The notes below the pieces were generated by a model. That model made no database searches. It saw only the letters and a program-made list of their open reading frames with translations, and was not told where the DNA came from. Shown piece after piece: positions 56,756 through 64,000 of a stretch of 64,000 bases of DNA. How positions within the stretch are numbered: position 1 is the first letter of the stretch; each line of letters starts with the position of its first letter. The translations under genes were made by a program, and so were the position numbers. Source of the stretch: Chloroflexota bacterium (GTDB lineage: Bacteria > Chloroflexota > Anaerolineae > Anaerolineales > UBA4823); the NCBI GenBank assembly GCA_029782365.1, contig JAKOUW010000096.1:424467-488466 (forward strand). The letters run 5' to 3'.

Positions 56756-57424
56756 TCAATTATCCAGGTCGTGCAAATCTCCTGTGGTCATGAATACGAC
56801 CTGCTCCGCCAGGTTGGTGACCCGGTCAGCGATGCGCTCCAGGTTGTGCGAAACCCACATCATATATGTGGCCGCCGGGACAATGGTCGGGTGCTTCGTC
56901 ATTGCTTCAATTAAGCGGCTGATGGTCTGTTTGTTCATGCGGTCAATATCTGCATCTTGGGCGGCGATTGCCCTTGCTTTTGCTTCATCACGTTCAACGA
57001 ACGCTTGCATCACCTCGCCCAACATCTGGCGGCTCAGATCAGACATGCGCAGCAGCTTTTTCATCGGTTTCAATGGGTGCTCTTCACTGGACCGGATGAC
57101 GATTTTACCGATGCCAGCGGCATGATCGGCCATGCGTTCCAGTTCCATCACAGCGTGCATTACCGCAATCACCGCGCGCAGGTCGCTGGCCATGGGTTGT
57201 TGTGTGGCGATGATATTCAGGCACTCTTCTTCGATCTGATAGCGCATCTGGTTGATATGGATGTCATCAGCGATCACCCCGGCGGCCATCGAAGTTTCAC
57301 GTTGTTTCATAGCTGTGATGGCGCGCTCCAATGCCTGGTCAACTGCCTTGCTCATCTCGATCAATCGTTCGAAAATCAAGGCTAGTTCACGGTCAAAATT
57401 TGGTCGCAAGCTGTGTTGTGTCAT
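56756..57424 (-). CDS. phoU: Phosphate transport system regulator PhoU
   Basis: A 222-residue all-helical protein with two PhoU repeats (about 20-110 and 120-210). Each contains the metal-binding acidic motif, seen as VMELERMADHAAGIGK near 92-107 and SHNLERIADRVTNLAEQ near 191-207. PhoU links the Pst transporter to the PhoR kinase and limits phosphate uptake. The gene lies 29 bases downstream of pstB, as is common. No pstS, pstC, pstA or phoB/phoR genes are in the window. Confidence 0.93.
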   Translation of the reverse strand: MTQHSLRPNFDRELALIFERLIEMSKAVDQALERAITAMKQRETSMAAGVIADDIHINQMRYQIEEECLNIIATQQPMASDLRAVIAVMHAVMELERMADHAAGIGKIVIRSSEEHPLKPMKKLLRMSDLSRQMLGEVMQAFVERDEAKARAIAAQDADIDRMNKQTISRLIEAMTKHPTIVPAATYMMWVSHNLERIADRVTNLAEQVVFMTTGDLHDLDN

Positions 57425-57453
57425 AGAGTTCTCCGTTAGACGCCTGAAAACGT

Positions 57454-58215
57454 TCAGCCCATCTTGCCTGTCAGATATTCTTCGCTGATTTTATTTTGTG
57501 GGCGAGTGAACATGACCCGCGTCGGTGAAAATTCGATCAATTCACCTAACCAGAATAAACCGGTGTTGTCCGAGACGCGCGCCGCCTGCTGCATATTGTG
57601 TGTCACAATAACGATGGTGTACTGCTCTTTCAACTGGGCGATCAACTCTTCCAAATGCAGGGTGGCAATCGGATCGAGCGCCGAGGCCGGCTCATCCATC
57701 AAAATCACTTCCGGTTCCACCGCCAACACGCGCGCCAGGCATAACCGCTGCTGTTCTCCCAGCGAGAGATCGAGCGCATTGCGGTGCTGGTGATCTTTGA
57801 CAATCTCCCACAAAGCGGCCTGGCGCAGGCTGCGCTCGACAATTACCTCCAGATCGGGGCGGTTGCTGGCGATGCCCAGGGTGCGCGGCCCAAAAGCCAC
57901 GTTATCAAAGATTGATTGGGGAAATGGGTTCGGCTTTTGGAACACCATGCCCACCCGCTGGCGCAGTTGGATCGGGTCCAGGCTCAAAGAATAAATATCT
58001 TTTCCACCCAGTAAGATACTGCCTTCCACGTGCGCACCAGGAATGCGATCATTCATGCGGTTCAGGCAGCGCAAAAACGTGGATTTGCCGCAGCCAGATG
58101 GGCCGATCAAGGCTGTCACCTGTCTGGGTTGGATGTGCATATTGATTTTTTTCAGGGCGTGCATCTGCCCATAATAAAAGTCCAGGTTGGAAATCTCGAA
58201 AATTGGCTCCGCCAT
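57454..58215 (-). CDS. pstB: Phosphate ABC transporter ATP-binding protein PstB
   Basis: A 253-residue ATPase. [19 protein letters not shown] near 38-56 is Walker A plus the PstB-specific extension, [22 protein letters not shown] near 88-109 is the Q-loop region diagnostic for PstB, and [12 protein letters not shown] near 171-182 is Walker B and D-loop. The ABC signature reads LSLGEQQR instead of the usual LSGGQQQR, a change in the signature glycine and the next Gln that could affect ATPase activity or be a lineage variant. It is the first gene of a pstB-phoU pair separated from the membrane components of the transporter. Confidence 0.93.
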   Translation of the reverse strand: MAEPIFEISNLDFYYGQMHALKKINMHIQPRQVTALIGPSGCGKSTFLRCLNRMNDRIPGAHVEGSILLGGKDIYSLSLDPIQLRQRVGMVFQKPNPFPQSIFDNVAFGPRTLGIASNRPDLEVIVERSLRQAALWEIVKDHQHRNALDLSLGEQQRLCLARVLAVEPEVILMDEPASALDPIATLHLEELIAQLKEQYTIVIVTHNMQQAARVSDNTGLFWLGELIEFSPTRVMFTRPQNKISEEYLTGKMG

Positions 58216-58258
58216 ACGATAATTGTAATCGATTTTTCACGTTTCACATTTGCCGTGC

Positions 58259-58783
58259 TCACAGAGCCAGCAGGGTCGTCATTTCACCGCCATCTACCCT
58301 GGTTGAAGAGGCCAATTTCGTGCCCTGGATCAATGCCTGCACCGCGCGGTTGTGTCCGCGCCAAACGACGCGCAAGGTTTTTACTCCATTGTTGCGCGCT
58401 TCCTCGATCAGCAGGTGCAGCAGTTTGCGTCCCAGGCCGTCCTTCTGAAAGTCATCACGCAGAACGATCGCAAATTCAGCGGTGGTTGGTTCTTCGGCAT
58501 CACAGGCATAACGTGCCACACCAACAGCCATTTCGCTCACTTCACCTTGCGCGTCAACTTCATCGACCAACGCCACCAGCGCCAGGTGCAGTTTGGGATC
58601 AGCTTCCGCCAGGAGCTGAGCCTGCGCCTCGACAATCGCTTCCAGGCGGTTGTGACAAAAGAAGCGCAGTTCCTGCGTCTCAGGGCTTAACCGATAATAC
58701 AAACCTGAGAGCAATGCGCTGTCATCGGCCTTCACCCGGCGAACCTGCACACTTTTACCGCTGTTCGACGTCAGGACTAACAT
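58259..58783 (-). CDS. GNAT family N-acetyltransferase
   Basis: A 174-residue acetyltransferase-like protein. FAIVLRDDFQKDGLGRKLLHLLIEEARNNGVKTL near 104-137 is the acetyl-CoA-binding motif A region (Gln/Arg-x-x-Gly-x-Gly variant DGLGRK). RFFCHNRLEAI in the first half resembles the stand-alone domain fused to acyl-CoA synthetase-type protein acetyltransferases (Pat-like), so protein lysine acetylation is possible. ATG 58783 follows the upstream stop by one base (TGATATG); the 27 extra codons upstream lie inside the lipoprotein gene and are rejected. Confidence 0.8.
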   Translation of the reverse strand: MLVLTSNSGKSVQVRRVKADDSALLSGLYYRLSPETQELRFFCHNRLEAIVEAQAQLLAEADPKLHLALVALVDEVDAQGEVSEMAVGVARYACDAEEPTTAEFAIVLRDDFQKDGLGRKLLHLLIEEARNNGVKTLRVVWRGHNRAVQALIQGTKLASSTRVDGGEMTTLLAL

Positions 58784-58784
58784 A

Positions 58785-59297
58785 TCACTTGATGGCAGCG
58801 AGAACCAGGCGCGCCAGAGCCAATGTACCGCTTTCACGCGGTTCATCGCCAAACGCCACGACAAATGCTGTCGAATCGTTTACTTTGACCCACAACTGGC
58901 GGGCATCGGCGCCGTTGTTGAAATACGCATTTTGTCCCAGGTCTTTGACATCCTTATTGTTATATAAAGGCTGGTTTTTATACGTTTCGATGCTGGTGAA
59001 CACCACATAACCAAAATAGGCAGCGCCGGATGAATCCTTACCTGCATCGTATGTGCAGCCATTGGCGCCGCTTTCACCGTAATAATCAAATGATTCTGGC
59101 TTGCTGGTCAACTTGCGCCCCATCACCGCTTCGATATCCTCCGTCGGGATGACCGCGCAGATATCCAGGCTGGCAATCCCTTTGCTCAATTCGATCGGAG
59201 CCACGGCGGCTTTGGGCTCTGATGCGCCGCCTCCCACCAAACACGCCAGCGAAACTGCTGTCATGAAAACCAGCACAAAAAGCGTCTGTTTTTTCAT
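58785..59297 (-). CDS. Small lipoprotein resembling DUF3558
   Basis: A 170-residue exported lipoprotein. The signal peptide ends in the lipobox SLAC (Cys19). The mature part contains DICAVIPTEDIEAVMGRKL followed by ANGCTYDAG, which resembles the Cys-containing pattern of DUF3558-type lipoproteins (CALLT...EVEAVLG...C.Y). A single domain of about 125 residues follows. An AGGCGGTGG purine-rich site precedes the ATG. It is translated just before the GNAT gene. Function unknown. Confidence 0.7.
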   Translation of the reverse strand: MKKQTLFVLVFMTAVSLACLVGGGASEPKAAVAPIELSKGIASLDICAVIPTEDIEAVMGRKLTSKPESFDYYGESGANGCTYDAGKDSSGAAYFGYVVFTSIETYKNQPLYNNKDVKDLGQNAYFNNGADARQLWVKVNDSTAFVVAFGDEPRESGTLALARLVLAAIK

Positions 59298-59339
59298 CTG
59301 CCACCGCCTTTCGAAAAAAAATTTTTATGTAGTTTAAGT

Positions 59340-60146
59340 CTAACATCCGTGTCCATGTTCGCGTTCAACCACGGCTATACCCATTTCCTGCTGCTTATTC
59401 ATCGTGATCACCACGCCAAAAGCCTGCAGTAGGGCTTCTGGGGTGATCACCTCCGCTCCTGGGCCAAGGGCAATCACTTTGCGCGCCAACAACATGGCCT
59501 GGTCGCACAGCATGGCATCCTCAATATCATGTGTCGCTATCACCACGCTGGCCCCGCGGCACAATTCATCACGCAGTGCTTGCTGGTATAACTCTTTACC
59601 GGCCGCGTCTAGACCGGCGGTTGGCTCATCCAGCGCCAACAAATTGGCGCGCCGCGCCAGCGCCTGGGCAATGAAGATACGCTGCTGCTGGCCGCCAGAC
59701 AGAGTGCGCAGGGGCATGCCAGCCAGGTTCCAAATCCCCATCCTTTGCATTGCCTCCCGCACCAGGTCATCGTCTTCGCTGGTCATCCGGCCGAGCAATC
59801 CATGGTTGGCGTAGCGCCCCATGCGCACCGCATCCACGGCTCTCAGAGGTAAAATAAACCCCGCGTTGTGGAACTGGCTGAGATATGCGATCTGCCGCGG
59901 CGCCTTGCCAGGGAGAGCGCCCACCACCTCCAACTCGCCTGCCAGTGCCGGTATCAGTCCGACCAGGGTCTTTAACAAGGTGGATTTACCCGAGCCGTTG
60001 ACCCCTACCAGCGCCAGCGAATCGCCGCGCGGCACGCTGACGGTAATCTCACTCACCACCGTCTCGCGTGGGTAACCAATTGTCAACTTTTTCGCGCACA
60101 CCGCTGGCGCGGCCGCATCGATCAGAATCGGCGGATTAGTGCTCAT
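59340..60146 (-). CDS. znuC: Zinc/manganese-type ABC transporter ATP-binding protein
   Basis: A ~268-residue ATPase. VGVNGSGKSTLLKTLVGL near 46-63 is Walker A, YLSQFHNAGFILPLRAVDAVRMGRY near 87-111 is the Q-loop region typical of metal transporters, LSGGQQQRIFIAQAL near 143-157 is the signature and LLALDEPTAGLD near 163-174 is Walker B. The C-terminus ends EREHGHGC, a His-rich tail. The start lies within the permease 3' end; ATG 60152 or 60146 are candidates and the longer frame (60167) is unlikely. It is the last gene of the Fur-type regulator operon. Zinc is the most probable metal. Confidence 0.85.
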   Translation of the reverse strand: MSTNPPILIDAAAPAVCAKKLTIGYPRETVVSEITVSVPRGDSLALVGVNGSGKSTLLKTLVGLIPALAGELEVVGALPGKAPRQIAYLSQFHNAGFILPLRAVDAVRMGRYANHGLLGRMTSEDDDLVREAMQRMGIWNLAGMPLRTLSGGQQQRIFIAQALARRANLLALDEPTAGLDAAGKELYQQALRDELCRGASVVIATHDIEDAMLCDQAMLLARKVIALGPGAEVITPEALLQAFGVVITMNKQQEMGIAVVEREHGHGC

Positions 60147-60999
60147 GGGCATGGTCCGGGTTTTCAATGCTCAGCGGCAGGCTGGCAGTTTGCAAGTTCT
60201 TCACCGCCAGCACTGCGAAAAAAATTGCGGTAGCGGTCAGCACCACCGTCGAACCAGCGGCCAGGTTGAAATAATAGCTCAATAACAAACCGGTATAGAC
60301 CGAGAAACTGCCGATCAGAGCCGCCCATAAGATCATCGTTTCGACCCGTCGGGCAATCAAAGCCCCGGCGCCGGCTGGCGCTAACAGCATGCCAAACACC
60401 AGCAGTGTGCCAACTGTCTGGAACGATACGATCACTGCCAGAGCGATCAATCCCAGCATAATACTGTGGTACAGTCGCGCCGAAAAACCCGCTACCTGCG
60501 CTTGCTCGGGGCTGAAGCTGAGCAGTAAAAACGGTCGGGCGCACACCCAGGCGGTTAACGCCACCACAAGCGTGGCTGCTGCCTGCAGCCACAGCGCCTG
60601 TGCATTGATTCCCAGGATTTCGCCAAATAAAATGCGCACGATGTCTCCGGAAAAGCTGGAGGCGCGCGAGATGATCACCACCCCCAGCGCCAGCATGCCC
60701 ACAAACAGCAGGCCGATGGCGGTGTCGGAAGACAGGCGAGTGCGTTGGGTGATCAGCGTGATCCCGCCGATCATCACCAGCGCTCCAAACGTCGCCCCCA
60801 CAATGCCCGGCAGGCCGAGCAGCATAGCGACGGCAATGCCCGGCAGCACGCCGTGCGCCAGCGCATCGCCGATGAAAGCCAGCCCGCGCAGCACCATGAA
60901 AGTTCCCACTACCGCGCATGAGGCGGATACCAGGATGCCCGCCAGCAGCGCACGCAGTAAGAAGAGGTTATTAGCAAAAGGATCAATCAACAAAGACAT
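60136..60999 (-). CDS. znuB: Zinc/manganese-type ABC transporter permease
   Basis: A 287-residue membrane protein with about eight helices. The conserved ABC-3 segments are GLAFIGDALAHGVLPGIAVAMLLG near 38-61 and TVGTLLVFGMLLAPAGAGAL near 196-215. The C-terminus ENPDHAHEH is His-rich and overlaps the start of the ATPase gene. It forms the channel of the metal importer with the binding protein 61008-61940 and the ATPase 59340-60146. It follows the binding-protein gene by eight bases. Confidence 0.87.
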   Translation of the reverse strand: MSLLIDPFANNLFLLRALLAGILVSASCAVVGTFMVLRGLAFIGDALAHGVLPGIAVAMLLGLPGIVGATFGALVMIGGITLITQRTRLSSDTAIGLLFVGMLALGVVIISRASSFSGDIVRILFGEILGINAQALWLQAAATLVVALTAWVCARPFLLLSFSPEQAQVAGFSARLYHSIMLGLIALAVIVSFQTVGTLLVFGMLLAPAGAGALIARRVETMILWAALIGSFSVYTGLLLSYYFNLAAGSTVVLTATAIFFAVLAVKNLQTASLPLSIENPDHAHEH

Positions 61000-61007
61000 A
61001 CTGAGGC

Positions 61008-61940
61008 CTACTTTAATCCTTCCACAATCGCATTTGTGAGCTGGTTCATAAAGGTGAAGTACGAACCATCGTCTGGCAGGATATGTGTTGCCAGCGGAAT
61101 GATTTTCACGCCCGTTTCCTGGCCGATTGCCTGCGTGACAGCCGCCGGAGTGCCGATCTCGGTGAAAATTGCTTTCACCTGGTTATCCAGCACCACCTTT
61201 TTCAACGCCGCCAGGTCTGCTGCTGAGACTTCACCCTGGCTGGAAAGGCCGGGCGTAACTGCCCCAATCAACTTGAAGCCGTACCGTTGGGCGAAATACC
61301 CCAATGATTCGTGGCCAGTCACCAGTTTTCGCGATTCTGGCGGCACCTGGCTGACAGCCAGTGTAATGTCGCTGTTCAGCGAGTCGAGGCGCGCTTGCAG
61401 GTTGGTAGATCGCTCGCTCAAATCGATGCCCAGGTCGGTCTTAATATGTTCGGACAATTCAATCACCACCGTTTTCATCGTTAAGGGGTCGAGCCACAAA
61501 TGCGGGTCGGGGGCTCCTATATTTTGGTCGGGATCCCCGTTGGGCAGCCCCTCCCCCGGCCCGACATGCCGCACGGGGATATGGTCCGAAGCGCTGAAGA
61601 ACTTTACCCCTTGTTCCTTGGCCTGGTCAAGCGCTTTTTGCATGCCGCCTTCCAGTCCCAACCCGTTCTGCACGATCAGGCTGGCGTGCGTCAGCGTTTC
61701 CACATCCTGCGCCGAAGGCTCCCATTCGTGCGGGTCGCGCCCGTTGGGCATCGGCACCACCACGTCGGCGGCGGCGCCCACCAGCTCGCGCACTACCGCG
61801 CCCAATACAGGATAGGTGACAACGATCACCTTTTTTCCGCTGGCTTGCGTCCGGGCGGCCCGACAGCCGCTGAGCAGCAGCAGAGCGATCAGCAAAGAGA
61901 AGAACAGGAACGATCTTTTTTTGCTATGCGTCTTGATCAT
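61008..61940 (-). CDS. znuA: Zinc/manganese-type ABC transporter substrate-binding lipoprotein
   Basis: A 310-residue lipoprotein (lipobox LLSGC, Cys near 26) of the cluster A-I binding proteins. The metal ligands are the His in GRDPHEWEPS near 71, the His in APDPHLWLDP near 146, the His in TGHESLGYFAQRYG near 210 and an acidic residue (Glu) in IFTEIGTP near 275. A short acidic/His loop VRHVGPGEG precedes the second ligand. The start is the ATG at 61940, which overlaps the regulator stop as ATGA; the seven-codon extension is inside the fur-like gene. Zinc or manganese is bound; the Fur-type regulator and His-rich tails favour zinc. Confidence 0.88.
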   Translation of the reverse strand: MIKTHSKKRSFLFFSLLIALLLLSGCRAARTQASGKKVIVVTYPVLGAVVRELVGAAADVVVPMPNGRDPHEWEPSAQDVETLTHASLIVQNGLGLEGGMQKALDQAKEQGVKFFSASDHIPVRHVGPGEGLPNGDPDQNIGAPDPHLWLDPLTMKTVVIELSEHIKTDLGIDLSERSTNLQARLDSLNSDITLAVSQVPPESRKLVTGHESLGYFAQRYGFKLIGAVTPGLSSQGEVSAADLAALKKVVLDNQVKAIFTEIGTPAAVTQAIGQETGVKIIPLATHILPDDGSYFTFMNQLTNAIVEGLK

Positions 61941-62392
61941 GCTGAACGACCATCCTGGCATTGTTGGCAGATCCCCAAGAGCTGCAGCCAGTGTTCTTGA
62001 ATTGCAAACCCGCTTTTTTCGGCGGTGGCATGAATCAGCGCAGTCAGATCATCGCCGCTGAAATACACTACCCGTCCGCAGTTGGTGCACAGCAGGATAT
62101 GCTCGTGGCCGTGCGCCGCTCGCAGGTACAGATTGCAGCCCCCATGTTGATGAATGCGCTGCACCAGGCCGAGTTCTTCTAATTTATCCAACGTGCGGTA
62201 CACTGTCACCAGTCCCAACCGTGGGTAATCCTTGCGCCCCAAATCGTAGAGTTCCAACGGCTCGAGGGCACAGGCGCTGTCTACCAGGATGCCAATGATC
62301 ACCTGCAGCGGACCGGTCAGGCGGTAACCACTGGCTTGCAGGCGCTCCAGCCATTCTGAAGTCAAGGGTTTATTGGAGGTGATTTTTTCCAT
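61937..62392 (-). CDS. zur: Fur family metal-responsive repressor (Zur-like)
   Basis: A 151-residue regulator. The winged helix contains YRLTGPLQVIIGIL and GLVTVYRTLDKLEELGLVQRI (recognition helix VYRTLDKL). The dimerisation domain has HEHILLCTNCGRVVYF with the first CxxC (CTNC, near 102) and CQQC near 142 for the structural zinc. It heads the metal uptake operon and probably represses it. A consensus promoter and an overlapping dyad lie directly upstream. The choice of Zur rather than Fur or Mur rests on the downstream transporter and is an inference. Confidence 0.87.
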   Translation of the reverse strand: MEKITSNKPLTSEWLERLQASGYRLTGPLQVIIGILVDSACALEPLELYDLGRKDYPRLGLVTVYRTLDKLEELGLVQRIHQHGGCNLYLRAAHGHEHILLCTNCGRVVYFSGDDLTALIHATAEKSGFAIQEHWLQLLGICQQCQDGRSA

Positions 62393-62444
62393 AATTGCAA
62401 ATGAAAATCAGTTTCAATTATAAGGGGGGATTCCCGCCTGTCAA
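62391..62444 (-). promoter_or_regulatory. Consensus promoter and Fur/Zur-type operator of the metal operon
   Basis: The minus strand reads TTGACA (62439-62444), a 16-base spacer and TATAAT (62417-62422), both consensus perfect. Between the -10 and the start codon lies an inverted repeat with arms ATAATTG and CAATTAT (62391-62397 and 62415-62421), inside which TGAAAATCAGTTTCA (62402-62416) resembles a Fur-family box. It overlaps the -10 and the transcript start, as expected for autorepression. Confidence 0.65.
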
Positions 62445-62521
62445 GGGTTCAATGTTAGAATAGGAAATGGCACTCTCTGCTTCTAACCAATACTCGAACG
62501 CGCCAAAGAAAAGCCGGGACT

Positions 62522-64000
62522 ATGATTCAAAAACATTTCTTTTCCAACCTGATTTTTTTGACCGCCCTATTCGTGCTTGCCGCCTGCAGTCAAGCCGCTT
62601 CGTCACCGGATCCTGCTTCGTCCAGCCAGCCTAACCTCCCGCCGGCTGCCACAATGACCGTCCCGGCCGCCGCGGCCCCCAGCACACCCACGCCTGCGCC
62701 TTCGCTCACCGCCCTGCCCACGTTGAACAAATTCCAGTCAGCCATCGCCACCCAGGCTGCCTTGCAATCGCAGAAGGTGGTCAATCGGCCAACCCCCATG
62801 CCCATGCCGGCGGACAGCCTGCAGGTCAGCTCGCCGGACGGTAAGAATGTGGTGACTTTCGGGCTGATTGACGGCGTGCCTTACTATGCCGTGAACCGCC
62901 AGGGCAAAGCACTGATCAATCCCTCCCGCCTGGGCTTTACTTTTGTCTCCGACGCTTCTCTTTCAGGCGGGTTGTCGATTGTCGATTCTCAGATTTCTGT
63001 TTTCGATGAAACCTGGACTCAGCCGTGGGGTGAAGTCAAGGAAATACGCGACCACCACACCGAGCTGCGCGTCATGCTGGCAGAGAACAATGCGAAACCC
63101 CGCCAGTTGACACTTGTTTTCCGCATCTTCAATGATGGCGTTGGCTTCCGTTACGAACTGCCCGCCCAACCTAACCTCGCCAGCTTCCAGGTACTGAAAG
63201 AGCTGACCGAGTTTGCCATGCCTGCCGACGACGCCGCCTGGTGGATTGGCGCACTTCTGCCCAACCGTTACGAATATCTTTACCGCCGCACAGCGCTCAG
63301 CGAACTTTCAAATACTCCCTTGCAAACACCTTTAACCATCGAGACGACCGACGGGCTGTATTTAAGCATCCATGAGGCCGCCCTGCTCGATTATCCTTCC
63401 ATGATTTTGCGCCCCGATGAGAACTTGATCCTGCACGCCGACCTCGTGCCCTGGTCAGACGGCGTGCTGGTCAAAGCCGCTGTACCGCTCAAAACTCCCT
63501 GGCGCGCCATTCAAATCGCCGAAAAACCCGGTGATCTGATCACCTCTTACCTGATCTTGAACCTCAATGAGCCGAATAAATTGGGCGATGTTTCCTGGGT
63601 CAAGCCGTCCAAGTACATCGGCATCTGGTGGGGCATGCACCTGGGCAAGTGGACCTGGGGCAGCGGCCCACTTCACGGAGCCACAACAGCCAACACCCGC
63701 CAATACATTGATTTCGCCGCTCATAATGGTTTCCGGGGTGTGCTGGTGGAAGGCTGGAACCTGGGCTGGGATGGCGATTGGACGCTCAACGGCGCTTCAT
63801 TCAATTTCACCACTCCTTACCCAGATTTTGACCTGCTTGGTCTGGCTCGCTACGCCGCCGGCAAAGGCGTGCATATCGTAGGGCACAATGAGACCGCAGC
63901 CGCTGTTCAAAATTACGAAGCTCAGCTGGACGATGCATTTGCTCTCTACCAGCGTCTTGGCATCGACACGGTCAAGACCGGCTATGTCAGTTCCGACCCC
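62522..64000 (+). CDS. GH97 family glycoside hydrolase lipoprotein (cut at the window end)
   Basis: The frame is open from ATG 62522 through the last base of the window (493 codons). A lipoprotein signal peptide ends in LAAC (Cys22), followed by a Pro/Thr/Ala-rich linker (about 25-95). The N-terminal beta domain begins LQVSSPDGKNVVTFGLIDG and includes LTLVFRIFNDGVGFRYELP near 197-215, typical of GH97. The catalytic barrel begins YIGIWWGMHLGKWTWG near 367-382 and contains NGFRGVLVEGWNLGWDGDW, the family's conserved block. Members are alpha-glucosidases (calcium-dependent, inverting) or alpha-galactosidases (retaining). The part visible does not decide between them. A TAGAAT at 62456-62461 could be its -10. 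Confidence 0.88.
   Translation, partial: MIQKHFFSNLIFLTALFVLAACSQAASSPDPASSSQPNLPPAATMTVPAAAAPSTPTPAPSLTALPTLNKFQSAIATQAALQSQKVVNRPTPMPMPADSLQVSSPDGKNVVTFGLIDGVPYYAVNRQGKALINPSRLGFTFVSDASLSGGLSIVDSQISVFDETWTQPWGEVKEIRDHHTELRVMLAENNAKPRQLTLVFRIFNDGVGFRYELPAQPNLASFQVLKELTEFAMPADDAAWWIGALLPNRYEYLYRRTALSELSNTPLQTPLTIETTDGLYLSIHEAALLDYPSMILRPDENLILHADLVPWSDGVLVKAAVPLKTPWRAIQIAEKPGDLITSYLILNLNEPNKLGDVSWVKPSKYIGIWWGMHLGKWTWGSGPLHGATTANTRQYIDFAAHNGFRGVLVEGWNLGWDGDWTLNGASFNFTTPYPDFDLLGLARYAAGKGVHIVGHNETAAAVQNYEAQLDDAFALYQRLGIDTVKTGYVSSDP

Noticed and set aside
58030-59010. 326-residue plus-strand ORF
   Set aside because: It is antisense across pstB, the GNAT gene and the lipoprotein gene, all of which have clear family motifs; composition is Pro/Arg/Ser-rich shadow sequence.
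61036-61815. 259-residue plus-strand ORF
   Set aside because: Antisense shadow of the metal-binding lipoprotein gene, whose zinc ligands are recognisable on the minus strand.
1-64000. Search for CRISPR arrays, insertion sequences, phage genes, rRNA and tRNA
   Set aside because: No regularly spaced repeats, transposase, integrase or RNA gene signature was seen on reading both strands; short RNA genes could still be missed without a covariance search.

Overview
The window looks like a chromosomal segment of an environmental Chloroflexota bacterium, most likely class Anaerolineae. This placement is inferred from gene content: lipoproteins with long Pro/Thr/Ser linkers, a DUF4091 glycosidase-like protein ending in FLPLLHH, multi-GAF HD-GYP proteins, coenzyme F420 genes, a GH97 glycosidase, and moderately GC-rich DNA with many short SD sites and ATGA start/stop overlaps. 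No rRNA, tRNA, CRISPR array, insertion sequence or phage gene was seen. Genes are dense; the only gap above 600 bases is 30.6-31.4 kb, and it is not empty.

Layout. 0-16 kb: surE, a membrane PAS/GAF/HD-GYP c-di-GMP phosphodiesterase, a membrane-anchored MutS-like ATPase, a lipoprotein hydrolase, a zinc-ribbon/L7-L12-like/NHL membrane protein, a secreted DUF4091 protein, a chemoreceptor and a META-domain lipoprotein. 16-29 kb, mostly minus strand: an S9 peptidase, an EamA transporter, an F420 operon (npdG, cofE, a 2H phosphoesterase, a small pyrophosphatase-like protein), ssnA, two tandem FAD reductases, and a NUDIX / dual-specificity phosphatase / MFS operon. 29-39 kb: a secreted subtilase, the riboswitch region, an alkaline-phosphatase-superfamily protein, a GNAT-NUDIX fusion, a short SD-led ORF in its own transcription unit, a RIO1-like kinase, a papain-like protease paired with a chagasin-like inhibitor, split-barrel flavoproteins, a Clp-fold serine protease and a CBS-ACT protein. 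39-50.5 kb: a plus-strand run of eight genes (RsmC-like methyltransferase, MBL hydrolase, sirtuin, M14 and M24 peptidases, haem-binding protein, DUF4139 protein, REC-GAF-HD-GYP). 50.5-62.4 kb, mainly minus strand: a GGDEF diguanylate cyclase facing that HD-GYP gene, a membrane methyltransferase, Fe-ADH, heme A synthase, phoU-pstB, a GNAT protein, a lipoprotein and a Fur/Zur-controlled zinc-type ABC operon. The window ends inside a GH97 glycosidase.

Most striking observation: between 30.67 and 31.20 kb the minus strand carries three head-to-tail copies of the c-di-GMP-I (GEMM) riboswitch aptamer behind a good promoter and ahead of a hairpin terminator, with no credible gene in or after them. 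They lie in a window that also encodes two HD-GYP phosphodiesterases and one GGEEF cyclase with an intact I-site. This suggests a c-di-GMP-binding noncoding RNA rather than an ordinary cis riboswitch. A second recurring signal is TATAAT 6-7 bases before an ATG with no SD, as expected for leaderless mRNAs.
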